The notes under the pieces are model-generated. The model was given only the letters and a program-made list of their open reading frames with translations, was not told where the DNA came from and did not search any database. Of a stretch of 64,000 bases of DNA, positions 43,525 to 50,620 are shown piece by piece. Each line of letters starts with the position of its first letter. Within the stretch, counting starts at the first letter, position 1. Made by a program: the position numbers and the translations under genes. Source of the DNA: Contendibacter sp031732755 (GTDB taxonomy: Bacteria; Pseudomonadota; Gammaproteobacteria; Competibacterales; Competibacteraceae); assembly GCA_031732755.1 (NCBI GenBank), contig JAVMKI010000075.1, positions 7,874-71,873 on the forward strand, in the 5' to 3' direction.

Positions 43525-43702
43525 AGGGCGTCCTGTCTGAATTACGGAATTTTTTACCTCACAAGCTGAGGAGTAGTCAGTGTGGTGCCAGGGGGACTCA
43601 CTCAATAGGAGGATTCCAAAAGCCAGAAAGTATCACCGCATCTGGTACAGATCGTTTTTCATGTACGATAAGCTCCATTATTTGCATTTGGCTAATTCAT
43701 AA

Positions 43703-44734
43703 ATGCCAGCCTTGGGTCACTTATTAGCTTTTGTTGTCGTATTATGGCTTAGTCATTATTTGGCTAAATCTAATCCTTTTCTTTTTATCCTTGATTACCC
43801 TCAATTCCGCTCCTTACATGACCAGCCTGTTCCCCGCACCGGTGGTTTGGCCGTACTCGCTGGTATTTTTATGAACGGCCTTTATACACCCATTGCGTAT
43901 CCGCTCGGGATGGCGCTCCTTGGGGGGTTACTGCCGCTGGTGGTGATTTCGTTGCTGGACGACTATCGAGGCATCGCCGCTAAATGGCGCATCTTAGTCC
44001 ATCTGATGGCTGCTGTCAGCCTACTGACCGCTGGCTTCACTCTCGACCGCCTCGGATTGCCTGGGCTCGTCTGGCCGTTGCCGCCGTGGGCGGCGATCCC
44101 CCTCGCGCTTGGGTTGATCGTTTGGATGATCAATCTTTACAACTTTATGGACGGCATGGACGGCTTCGCCGGTGGCATGGCGGTGATCGGATTTTCAGCC
44201 TTGGCCTGGTTGGGTTGGGCCGATCCGGAGTTTGCCACTTTCTGCCTGACGGTCGCGGCGGCCAGCGCCGGGTTCCTGGTCCATAACTTCCCGCCCGCGA
44301 AAATCTTTCTCGGCGACACTGGTTCCACCGCCTTGGGTTTTCTGGCGGCGGCGTGCAGCCTGTGGGGGAGCAAGAACGAGCTGTTTCCGTTCTGGGCCGC
44401 GCTGTTGGTATTTTCACCCTTCATCGTGGACGCCACGGTGACGTTACTGCGTCGCCTGCTGCGCGGTGAGCGCGTTTGGGAGGCACATCGGACTCATTAT
44501 TATCAACGCCTGGTGCTGCTTGGCTGGGGACATCGCCGGACGGTGCTGGCCGAGTACGTATTGATGCTGGCCTGTGCGGGATCGGCGCTGTTGGCGGTTC
44601 GCCTGCCGCCCGCCGGTCAAGTGGCGTTAGCGGTCGGTTGGGCAGGGATCTACGGCCAGTTGATGTGGGGCGTGGGGTGGTTGGAGCGGCGATGCGCGGT
44701 TACCGCATCCGCGCCGCGCGCGCGTCAACGTTAG
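43703..44734 (+). CDS. Undecaprenyl-phosphate sugar-1-phosphate transferase (MraY/WecA/WbpL-like)
   Basis: 343 aa, about ten membrane helices. It carries the family acidic motif LLDDYRG (about residue 90), NLYNFMDGMDG (about 147), FLGDTGS (about 200) and the loop HRTHYYQR near residue 262, as in WbpL/WecA-type enzymes rather than MraY. It would transfer a HexNAc-1-phosphate to undecaprenyl phosphate to start the O-antigen or another surface glycan. Divergent from wzm; no clear ribosome site. Its stop overlaps the stop of ypjD by 4 bp. Confidence 0.87.
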   Translation: MPALGHLLAFVVVLWLSHYLAKSNPFLFILDYPQFRSLHDQPVPRTGGLAVLAGIFMNGLYTPIAYPLGMALLGGLLPLVVISLLDDYRGIAAKWRILVHLMAAVSLLTAGFTLDRLGLPGLVWPLPPWAAIPLALGLIVWMINLYNFMDGMDGFAGGMAVIGFSALAWLGWADPEFATFCLTVAAASAGFLVHNFPPAKIFLGDTGSTALGFLAAACSLWGSKNELFPFWAALLVFSPFIVDATVTLLRRLLRGERVWEAHRTHYYQRLVLLGWGHRRTVLAEYVLMLACAGSALLAVRLPPAGQVALAVGWAGIYGQLMWGVGWLERRCAVTASAPRARQR

Positions 44735-45543
44735 CGCCGCAACACCAATTCCAGCACCAGCTTGCTGCCGAAATAGGCCAGCGCCAGGAAGACGAAGCCG
44801 CTCAGGGTCCAGCGAATGGCGGTGCGGCCGCGCCAGCCAAAGCGCCAGCGGCCCCACAACAACACGCCGAAGACGCCCCAGGCGATGAACGACAGTGTTG
44901 CCTTGTGCACCAGATGCTGGGCGAACAGGTCATGCAGAAAAAACAAACCACTGATCAGCGTGATGCTGAGCAGGATAAAACCGATGCTGATCATCTGGAA
45001 CAATAGTGCTTCCATGGTGGTCAACGGCGGAATGCCGCGCAGGAAACCGCCGGGTTGCCGATGGCGCAAGCGGTAATCCTGAATCGCCAGCAACACGGCC
45101 TGGACCGCTGCCAGCGTCAGCAGCGCATAGGCCAGGATGGCGATCAGAATATGCATCTCCAGCGGCCACTGGCCCGCATCGGCGACGATGCGTTCGGCGG
45201 GAAACAACAAACCCAAAACCAGCATCAGCGCATCGAAAGGCAACACCACGATGCCGAGATTCTCGACCGGCCGGACCATGGCTGTCGCCAGCAGCACCAC
45301 GCCGATTAGCCAACCCGTGAAAGAGAGGGCGTTAAAGAATCCCAGGTTGAGGCCAGGGGGCTGAAACACTGTCTGGGCCAGGATCATGGCGTGCAGCAGC
45401 GCCGCGCTCCAGCCCAACGCCAACGGACCGCCCTTGGAACTGGTGGCGTTGGCGCTAGCGCTAGCGTGCGCCAGCCGCATGGCCAACCCGCCGCCGGCGA
45501 GCAGGTAGAGCAGGACAGCCAAGCCGCCGATGATCGCGTTCAT
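44731..45543 (-). CDS. ypjD: Inner-membrane protein YpjD (CcsA/cytochrome c assembly-like)
   Basis: 270-aa polytopic protein with about eight helices. The core WPLEMHILIAILAYALLTLAAV and a later HLVHKATLSFIAWGVFGVLL carry the histidines of CcsA-like proteins. E. coli ypjD is likewise divergent from ffh, so synteny supports the call. Its function is not firmly known, though the family relates to heme handling. The much longer open frame upstream is antisense to ffh and not part of the gene. The stop shares bases with the convergent transferase. Confidence 0.87.
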   Translation of the reverse strand: MNAIIGGLAVLLYLLAGGGLAMRLAHASASANATSSKGGPLALGWSAALLHAMILAQTVFQPPGLNLGFFNALSFTGWLIGVVLLATAMVRPVENLGIVVLPFDALMLVLGLLFPAERIVADAGQWPLEMHILIAILAYALLTLAAVQAVLLAIQDYRLRHRQPGGFLRGIPPLTTMEALLFQMISIGFILLSITLISGLFFLHDLFAQHLVHKATLSFIAWGVFGVLLWGRWRFGWRGRTAIRWTLSGFVFLALAYFGSKLVLELVLRR

Positions 45544-45648
45544 CGCTAAGTTCCGCCAATGGTTTTTCCTCGCGGCAATCATGGCATGGAACGCCGTTCG
45601 CTTGAAGCGGGTTTGTTTCCCCGTTCGCGGGGCCGCGCCGGATGCCCC

Positions 45649-45654
45649 TATAAT
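45649..45654 (+). promoter_or_regulatory. TATAAT -10 candidate for ffh
   Basis: A perfect TATAAT 37 bp before the ffh ATG; the matching -35 region is GC-rich and poor (CGCGGG). Confidence 0.35.
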
Positions 45655-45690
45655 GTGGCCCATTCCGAATTGCCGTGAAGGTCGATACCC

Positions 45691-47061
45691 ATGTTCGAAA
45701 ATCTCAGCGAGCGCCTGTTGCGCACCGTAAAGAATCTGCGCGGTCAGGGCCGCCTGACCGAGGACAATATCAAGGACGCCCTGCGCGAGGTACGCATGGC
45801 GTTGCTGGAAGCGGACGTGGCGTTGCCGGTGGTGCGGGATTTCATCGCGCGGGTGCGCGAGCGGGCGGTCGGCCAAGAGGTATTGTTGAGTCTGACGCCC
45901 GGTCAGGTACTGATCAAGATCGTCAACGAGGAATTGATCCGGGTCATGGGCGAGGCCAACGCCGAGTTGAACTTGCGGGTTCAGCCGCCGGCGGTGGTGC
46001 TCATGGCGGGCTTGCAGGGTTCCGGCAAGACCACCAGCGTCGCCAAGCTGGCCCGCTGGTTGAAGGAGCGTCAACGCAAGACGGTGTTGGTCGTGAGCTG
46101 CGACGTGTATCGGCCCGCCGCCATCGAACAGTTGCGCAAGCTGGCCGGCGAGGTGGGCGTCGAGTTTTTTCCCAGCGCCGTTGGCCAGGAGCCGGAAACC
46201 ATCGCCCGCCAGGCGTTGGATCACGCGCGCCGCCACGGCATGGAGGTGCTGATCGTGGATACCGCCGGCCGCCTGCATGTGGATCGGGAGATGATGGCGG
46301 AAATTCAGCGATTGCACGCTGTGCTCGATCCCATCGAAACCCTGTTCGTGGTGGACAGCATGACCGGCCAGGATGCCGCCAACACCGCTCAGGCGTTTAA
46401 CGCCGCGCTGCCGCTCACCGGGGTGGTGTTGACCAAGACCGACGGCGACGCCCGTGGCGGCGCGGCGTTGTCCATCCGCCAGATCACCGGCAAGCCGATC
46501 AAATTTCTGGGCGTGGGCGAGAAGACGGCGGCGCTGGAGCCATTCTTTCCCGACCGGGTGGTTTCCCGCATTCTCGGCATGGGCGATGTGCTGAGCCTGG
46601 TCGAAGAGATGGAGCACAAGGTTGACAAGGAAAAAGCGCTCAAGCTGGCGAAAAAGGTGCAGAAGGGCAAGGGCTTCGACTTGGAGGACTTCCGCGAGCA
46701 GATGGAGCAGATGATGAAGATGGGCGGCATCGCCAGTCTGCTGGACAAGATGCCGGGCTTCAACGCCGCGGCAGGGGCGCTGAAGGATCAGGCAGCGGAC
46801 AAGGAGGTCAAACGGCTGATCGCCATCATCAACTCGATGACCCCGCAAGAGCGCCAGTTTCCCGATATCATCAAAGGCTCGCGCAAACGCCGCATCGCCG
46901 CCGGTTCCGGCAATCAGATTCAGGACGTGAACCGGTTGCTCAAGCAGTTCGATCAGGCGCAACGGATGATGAAGAAAATGAAGGGCGGCGGCATGATGAA
47001 GATGTTGCGTAGCTTGCAGGGCAAGCTGCCGATGGGCGCGTTGCCGCCGTTCAAGCCATAA
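45691..47061 (+). CDS. ffh: Signal recognition particle protein Ffh
   Basis: 456-aa SRP GTPase (E. coli 453), which binds signal sequences and 4.5S RNA to target inner-membrane proteins. NG domain with GLQGSGKTTSVAKLA, DTAGRLHVD and TKTDGDARGGA. A methionine-rich M domain follows, ending MMKKMKGGGMMKMLRSLQG. It precedes rpsP by 118 bp and has an attenuator-like hairpin between them. Confidence 0.98.
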   Translation: MFENLSERLLRTVKNLRGQGRLTEDNIKDALREVRMALLEADVALPVVRDFIARVRERAVGQEVLLSLTPGQVLIKIVNEELIRVMGEANAELNLRVQPPAVVLMAGLQGSGKTTSVAKLARWLKERQRKTVLVVSCDVYRPAAIEQLRKLAGEVGVEFFPSAVGQEPETIARQALDHARRHGMEVLIVDTAGRLHVDREMMAEIQRLHAVLDPIETLFVVDSMTGQDAANTAQAFNAALPLTGVVLTKTDGDARGGAALSIRQITGKPIKFLGVGEKTAALEPFFPDRVVSRILGMGDVLSLVEEMEHKVDKEKALKLAKKVQKGKGFDLEDFREQMEQMMKMGGIASLLDKMPGFNAAAGALKDQAADKEVKRLIAIINSMTPQERQFPDIIKGSRKRRIAAGSGNQIQDVNRLLKQFDQAQRMMKKMKGGGMMKMLRSLQGKLPMGALPPFKP

Positions 47062-47120
47062 AGTGGGCGTGGTGGTTGTTTTAAATCGTCTGAAGTTCGG
47101 GTAATATTCCCCGTTTCCTT

Positions 47121-47146
47121 AAGCTGCCAGAGTAGGGTGGCTTTTT
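47121..47146 (+). terminator. Terminator or attenuator between ffh and rpsP
   Basis: AAGCTGCC (47121-47128) pairs with GGTGGCTT (47136-47143) using two G-U wobbles, followed by further T residues to 47146. It lies only 34 bp before the rpsP ATG, so it could end ffh mRNA or attenuate the ribosomal-protein operon. Confidence 0.5.
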
Positions 47147-47179
47147 CTTGTCCGAATTCGCAAGAGGTATTCGCAGCGC

Positions 47180-47437
47180 ATGGTTACCATCCGCCTGTCT
47201 CGCGGCGGCGCCAAGAAGCGCCCTTTCTACACCGTGGTCGTGACCGACAGCCGCAACCGGCGTGACGGCCGCTATATCGAGCGCGTCGGGTTTTTCAATC
47301 CCATCGCTAGTGGTCAAGATGTGCGCCTGAACCTGAATCAGGATCGCGTGCAATACTGGCTGGGGGTGGGCGCGCAGCCCTCCGAGCGGGTGAGCAGCCT
47401 GATCAAGGAATACGCCCGGCAGCAACCGGTGCAGTAA
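47180..47437 (+). CDS. rpsP: 30S ribosomal protein S16
   Basis: 85 aa (E. coli 82). MVTIRLSRGGAKKRPFYTVV and RDGRYIERVGFFNP are the bS16 signature. It binds 16S rRNA and aids 30S assembly. Ribosome site AAGAGG lies upstream. First gene of rpsP-rimM-trmD-rplS. Confidence 0.99.
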   Translation: MVTIRLSRGGAKKRPFYTVVVTDSRNRRDGRYIERVGFFNPIASGQDVRLNLNQDRVQYWLGVGAQPSERVSSLIKEYARQQPVQ

Positions 47438-47458
47438 GGCCGGGATGGCCACCTCCCG

Positions 47459-47959
47459 ATGAGTGACTGGGTGGTGCTGGGCCGGGTGTCCGGCCTGTTC
47501 GGCGTGAATGGCTGGGTGCGGGTGTTTTCCCACACTGAACCGCGCGAAGGCATTGCCCGCTATGCTCCGGTGTTCCTGAAGCGTCGGGACGAGTGGCAGG
47601 TCTTCAAGATCGAAGCGGGTCGCGCCCACGGCGCGGGGGTAGTGTTGAAATTCGCCGGTTGCGACGACCGCGACCAGGCCGCCGCCCTGATTCACAGTGA
47701 CATCGCGGTGCGCCGCGCGCAACTGCCGCCGCCCCGGCCCGGCGAGTATTACTGGGCCGACCTGGAAGGTTTGCGGGTGGTGACGCTGGCCGGCGTGGAG
47801 CTGGGTGTGGTTTCCCATCTGCTCGCTACCGGGGCCAACGATGTCCTGGTGGTGAGGGGCGAGCGGGAACGCCTGCTGCCGTTCGTCCAGGGTCCGGTGG
47901 TGGTCGAGGTCAATCTTGAACAGCGCTTGCTGCGGGTGGACTGGGATCCGGATTTTTGA
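47459..47959 (+). CDS. rimM: Ribosome maturation factor RimM
   Basis: 166 aa. The N-terminal RimM barrel (VLGRVSGLFGVNGWVRVFS) is followed by a PRC-barrel (YYWADLEGLRVVTLAGVELG) ending LLPFVQGPVVVEVN. It binds S19 in the head of the 30S subunit during maturation. Next to trmD as in most proteobacteria; 42 bp separate them. Confidence 0.97.
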   Translation: MSDWVVLGRVSGLFGVNGWVRVFSHTEPREGIARYAPVFLKRRDEWQVFKIEAGRAHGAGVVLKFAGCDDRDQAAALIHSDIAVRRAQLPPPRPGEYYWADLEGLRVVTLAGVELGVVSHLLATGANDVLVVRGERERLLPFVQGPVVVEVNLEQRLLRVDWDPDF

Positions 47960-47997
47960 CCCCCTCGCCCGCCGGGCGAGGGGGTGGGATAGGGGCG
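47960..47997. repeat. Dispersed G-rich hairpin element, copy D
   Basis: CCCCCTCGCCC (47960-47970) and GGGCGAGGGGG (47974-47984) form an 11-bp perfect stem with a 3-nt loop. TGGGATAGGGGCG follows. The AGGGG at 47991-47995 is spaced 6 nt from the trmD ATG, so the element supplies its ribosome-binding site. Confidence 0.75.
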
Positions 47998-48001
47998 TTT
48001 C

Positions 48002-48793
48002 ATGCGCGTGGACGTGGTGACCCTGTTTCCCGAGATGGTCGAGACGCTGCTGCGCTTCGGGGTGACGGGCCGGGCGGTGGAACGCGGTTTGCTGGCCGTG
48101 ACGACCTGGGATCCGCGCGAGGCGACCCGCGACCGCCATCGCACCGTGGACGACCGCCCCTATGGCGGCGGGCCGGGCATGGTGATGAAGGTGCAACCGC
48201 TGCGCGATACGCTACGGCGCGCGCGCGCGGCGGTCGATTCACCTGGGAAAACGCTTTATCTCAGCCCGCAGGGTCGGCCGCTGACCCAGGACGGCGTGCG
48301 GGAACTGGCGCTGGAACCACGTCTGATCCTGCTCGCCGGCCGCTACGAAGGGATTGACGAACGCCTGATCGAAGCCGAGGTGGACGAGGAATGGTCCATC
48401 GGCGATTACGTGCTCAGCGGTGGCGAATTGGCGGCGCTGGTGGTCATCGATGCCGTGGCTCGGTTGTTGCCGGGCGCGTTGAATGACCAGGAATCGGCGG
48501 AACAGGATTCGTTCATGGACGGCTTGCTGGACTGTCCGCATTACACCCGCCCGGAGGAACTGGACGGGCGGCGGGTGCCGGCGGTGTTGCTGGGCGGCGA
48601 TCACGCCGCCATCGCTCGCTGGCGGCGGCGCGAGGCGCTGGGGCGGACCTGGTTGCGGCGGCCCGATCTGCTGGCGCGGCGGGCGCTGGAGCAACGGGAT
48701 CGAACGCTGCTGGAAGAATTTATTCGGGAATATCGAGAGAGAACGGAGAACGCCGGCGCCGCCGGGGATCTCGCGGAGCAACGTGGAGCGTAG
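48002..48793 (+). CDS. trmD: tRNA (guanine-N1-)-methyltransferase TrmD
   Basis: 263-aa trefoil-knot SPOUT enzyme (E. coli 255) making m1G37 in tRNAs, which prevents +1 frameshifting. Motifs: MRVDVVTLFPEMVE, DDRPYGGGPGMVMK, LAGRYEGIDERL and the knot EWSIGDYVLSGGELAA. Ribosome-binding AGGGG comes from the upstream repeat element. The C-terminus is slightly extended. rplS begins 4 bp after the stop. Confidence 0.98.
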   Translation: MRVDVVTLFPEMVETLLRFGVTGRAVERGLLAVTTWDPREATRDRHRTVDDRPYGGGPGMVMKVQPLRDTLRRARAAVDSPGKTLYLSPQGRPLTQDGVRELALEPRLILLAGRYEGIDERLIEAEVDEEWSIGDYVLSGGELAALVVIDAVARLLPGALNDQESAEQDSFMDGLLDCPHYTRPEELDGRRVPAVLLGGDHAAIARWRRREALGRTWLRRPDLLARRALEQRDRTLLEEFIREYRERTENAGAAGDLAEQRGA

Positions 48794-48797
48794 TGTC

Positions 48798-49145
48798 ATG
48801 AGCAAACTGGTTGAAGCATTCGAGCGGGAGCAGATGACCCGCGAAATCCCGGCGTTCGGTCCCGGCGATACCGTGGTGGTGCGGGTCAAGGTGAAGGAAG
48901 GCAACCGCGAACGTCTGCAGGCGTTCGAGGGCATCGTCATCGCCAAGCGCAATCGTGGCCTGAACTCGGCATTTACCGTGCGCAAGATTTCCCACGGCGA
49001 GGGGGTGGAGCGAGTATTCCAGTCCTACAGTCCGGCCATCGCCGATATTACCGTCAAGCGCCGGGGCGACGTGCGTCGCGCCAAGCTGTATTACCTGCGC
49101 GGTCTGGAAGGCAAGGCGGCCCGCATCAAGGAAAAGTTGTCCTGA
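48798..49145 (+). CDS. rplS: 50S ribosomal protein L19
   Basis: 115 aa, the same length as E. coli bL19. PGDTVVVRVKVKEGNRERLQ, GIVIAKRNRGLNSAFTVRKIS and the ending RRAKLYYLRGLEGKAARIKE are family blocks. ATG 48798 is preceded by GTGGAGCG and lies 4 bp after trmD. Last gene of the operon; a terminator follows. Confidence 0.99.
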   Translation: MSKLVEAFEREQMTREIPAFGPGDTVVVRVKVKEGNRERLQAFEGIVIAKRNRGLNSAFTVRKISHGEGVERVFQSYSPAIADITVKRRGDVRRAKLYYLRGLEGKAARIKEKLS

Positions 49146-49170
49146 ACCGATTGCGCGCGGGATGGGCGGC

Positions 49171-49201
49171 GGGGTGATTCTTCCAGGAATCGCCCCGTTT
49201 G
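49171..49201 (+). terminator. Intrinsic terminator of the rpsP-rplS operon
   Basis: CGGGGTGATTC (49171-49181) pairs with GAATCGCCCCG (49188-49198) with one G-U wobble and a 6-nt loop, followed by TTT. Confidence 0.8.
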
Positions 49202-49226
49202 ACTTTGGGGCGTGGAGAAAGGGGTT

Positions 49227-50042
49227 ATGCGCGCCGAATGGTTGACTTGGCTGGAATCGGTCCAGGCGCTGGCGGCGGAGGCCAGCGTGCGGATTCTGGA
49301 GATCTACACCAATGGATTCGATGTAACCGTCAAGGACGATAATAGCCCATTGACCGCCGCCGATCTGGCCGCGCATCATGTTATTGTTACTGGTCTGCAA
49401 CGCCTGACCCCGGATATTCCTGTCCTTTCCGAGGAGTCGTCCGCTGTTCCGTTCGCCGAACGGTCGCGCTGGCCGCGTTACTGGCTGGTGGACCCACTGG
49501 ATGGCACCAAGGAGTTCATTCAGCGTAACGGGCAGTTTACCGTCAATATTGCGCTGATTGAGCACCACGAGCCGGTGTTGGGTGTCGTGCGGGTTCCAGT
49601 GACTGGGCTATGCTACTTTGCAACCCGTGGCCATGGCGCGTTCCGCGAGGAGCCTCATCAGCCGCCGCGGCCAATCAAGGTCAAGCCGTTACAGTCCGGT
49701 GCGCCGGTGCGCGTCGTCGGCAGTCGTTCTCATGGGGGGCCAGATTTGCGGAGATTTGCCACTGCCTTGGGTGCGCACGAGTTGGTGACCATCGGCAGCT
49801 CGCTCAAATTCTGCCAGGTCGCGGAAGGCGCGGCGGATGTTTATCCCCGGTTCGGTCCAACCTCGGAATGGGATACCGCCGCCGCGCAGGCTGTCGTCGA
49901 GGCCGCTGGCGGCCATGTGGTATCGGCGGAAACCGGCAAGCCACTACGCTACAATACCCGCGACTCGCTGTTGAATCCGCACTTCATCATCTATGGCGAT
50001 GCCAGCCGCGATTGGTTGCGTTACGTCCCGCGCGAAGGTTGA
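49227..50042 (+). CDS. cysQ: 3'(2'),5'-bisphosphate nucleotidase CysQ
   Basis: 271-aa inositol-monophosphatase-fold enzyme that hydrolyses PAP (and PAPS) to AMP. Metal-binding DPLDGTKEF (about residue 88), VLSEESS before it, and the second site TSEWDTAAAQAVVEAAGG near residue 212. ATG 49227 follows GGAGAAAGGGG; an upstream GTG at 49212 contains that site, so it is rejected. PAP accumulates when sulfotransferases act, so this gene fits the sulfotransferase fusions in the same window. Confidence 0.92.
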   Translation: MRAEWLTWLESVQALAAEASVRILEIYTNGFDVTVKDDNSPLTAADLAAHHVIVTGLQRLTPDIPVLSEESSAVPFAERSRWPRYWLVDPLDGTKEFIQRNGQFTVNIALIEHHEPVLGVVRVPVTGLCYFATRGHGAFREEPHQPPRPIKVKPLQSGAPVRVVGSRSHGGPDLRRFATALGAHELVTIGSSLKFCQVAEGAADVYPRFGPTSEWDTAAAQAVVEAAGGHVVSAETGKPLRYNTRDSLLNPHFIIYGDASRDWLRYVPREG

Positions 50043-50044
50043 TC

Positions 50045-50530
50045 ATGACGACGAACGTTGCTTATCAAGCCGTGATCGCCACGCCGCTGGGTCGGATCGG
50101 TATCCGCATGGTCGGTGAGGCGGTGAGCGCGCTGGATTATCTGGCCGCCGCTGCGTCCGAGCAGCCGCCGGCGGACGAGGCGACGCAAACGGTGGTTGGG
50201 CAACTGAGGGCTTATTTCCGCGATCCCCGTTATCGGTTCACGGTTCCATTGGCGCTGGGCGGGACGGCGTTCCAACAGCGGGTCTGGACAGCGCTGCGGA
50301 CCATTCCAGCGGGAGCCGTGCTGACTTACGGCGAACTGGCGCGACAGCTTGATACCGCCGCCCGCGCCATTGGCGGTGCCTGCCGTAGCAATCCGATTCC
50401 GATTTTGGTGCCCTGCCATCGCGTGGTGGGACGGCAAGGGCTGGGCGGTTATGCCGGCGCGGTGACTGGCGATCCGCTGGCGATCAAGCGCTGGCTGTTG
50501 CGGCATGAAGGCGTGGTGGCGGTCGAGTAG
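50045..50530 (+). CDS. ogt: Methylated-DNA-protein cysteine methyltransferase
   Basis: 161 aa, a suicide repair protein for O6-alkylguanine. The C-terminal domain has FQQRVWTALRTIPAGAVLTYGE, the Arg finger region ARAIGGACRSNP and the active-site PCHRVVG. The N-terminal domain is short. It lacks the Ada regulatory domain. ATG 50045 lies 2 bp after the cysQ stop, so the two are probably co-transcribed. Confidence 0.93.
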   Translation: MTTNVAYQAVIATPLGRIGIRMVGEAVSALDYLAAAASEQPPADEATQTVVGQLRAYFRDPRYRFTVPLALGGTAFQQRVWTALRTIPAGAVLTYGELARQLDTAARAIGGACRSNPIPILVPCHRVVGRQGLGGYAGAVTGDPLAIKRWLLRHEGVVAVE

Positions 50531-50620
50531 CGGCCAGTTTTCATCCCATCCTTGAAATCCCGCTGTTTGCCCGCATATCCGGCTCCAAACCGTGAACCCC
50601 CATCCAGGAGCCCGTCATCC

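Noticed and set aside
45616..45633. CCCCG-TTCG-CGGGG hairpin as an ffh leader element
   Set aside because: Lies upstream of the likely ffh -10, so it would not be in the ffh transcript.
45544..46962. Upstream part of a 743-codon minus-strand frame
   Set aside because: Antisense to ffh; only the last 270 codons (ypjD) look like a protein.
47081..48196. 371-codon minus-strand frame across rpsP-rimM-trmD
   Set aside because: Antisense shadow of three certain genes.
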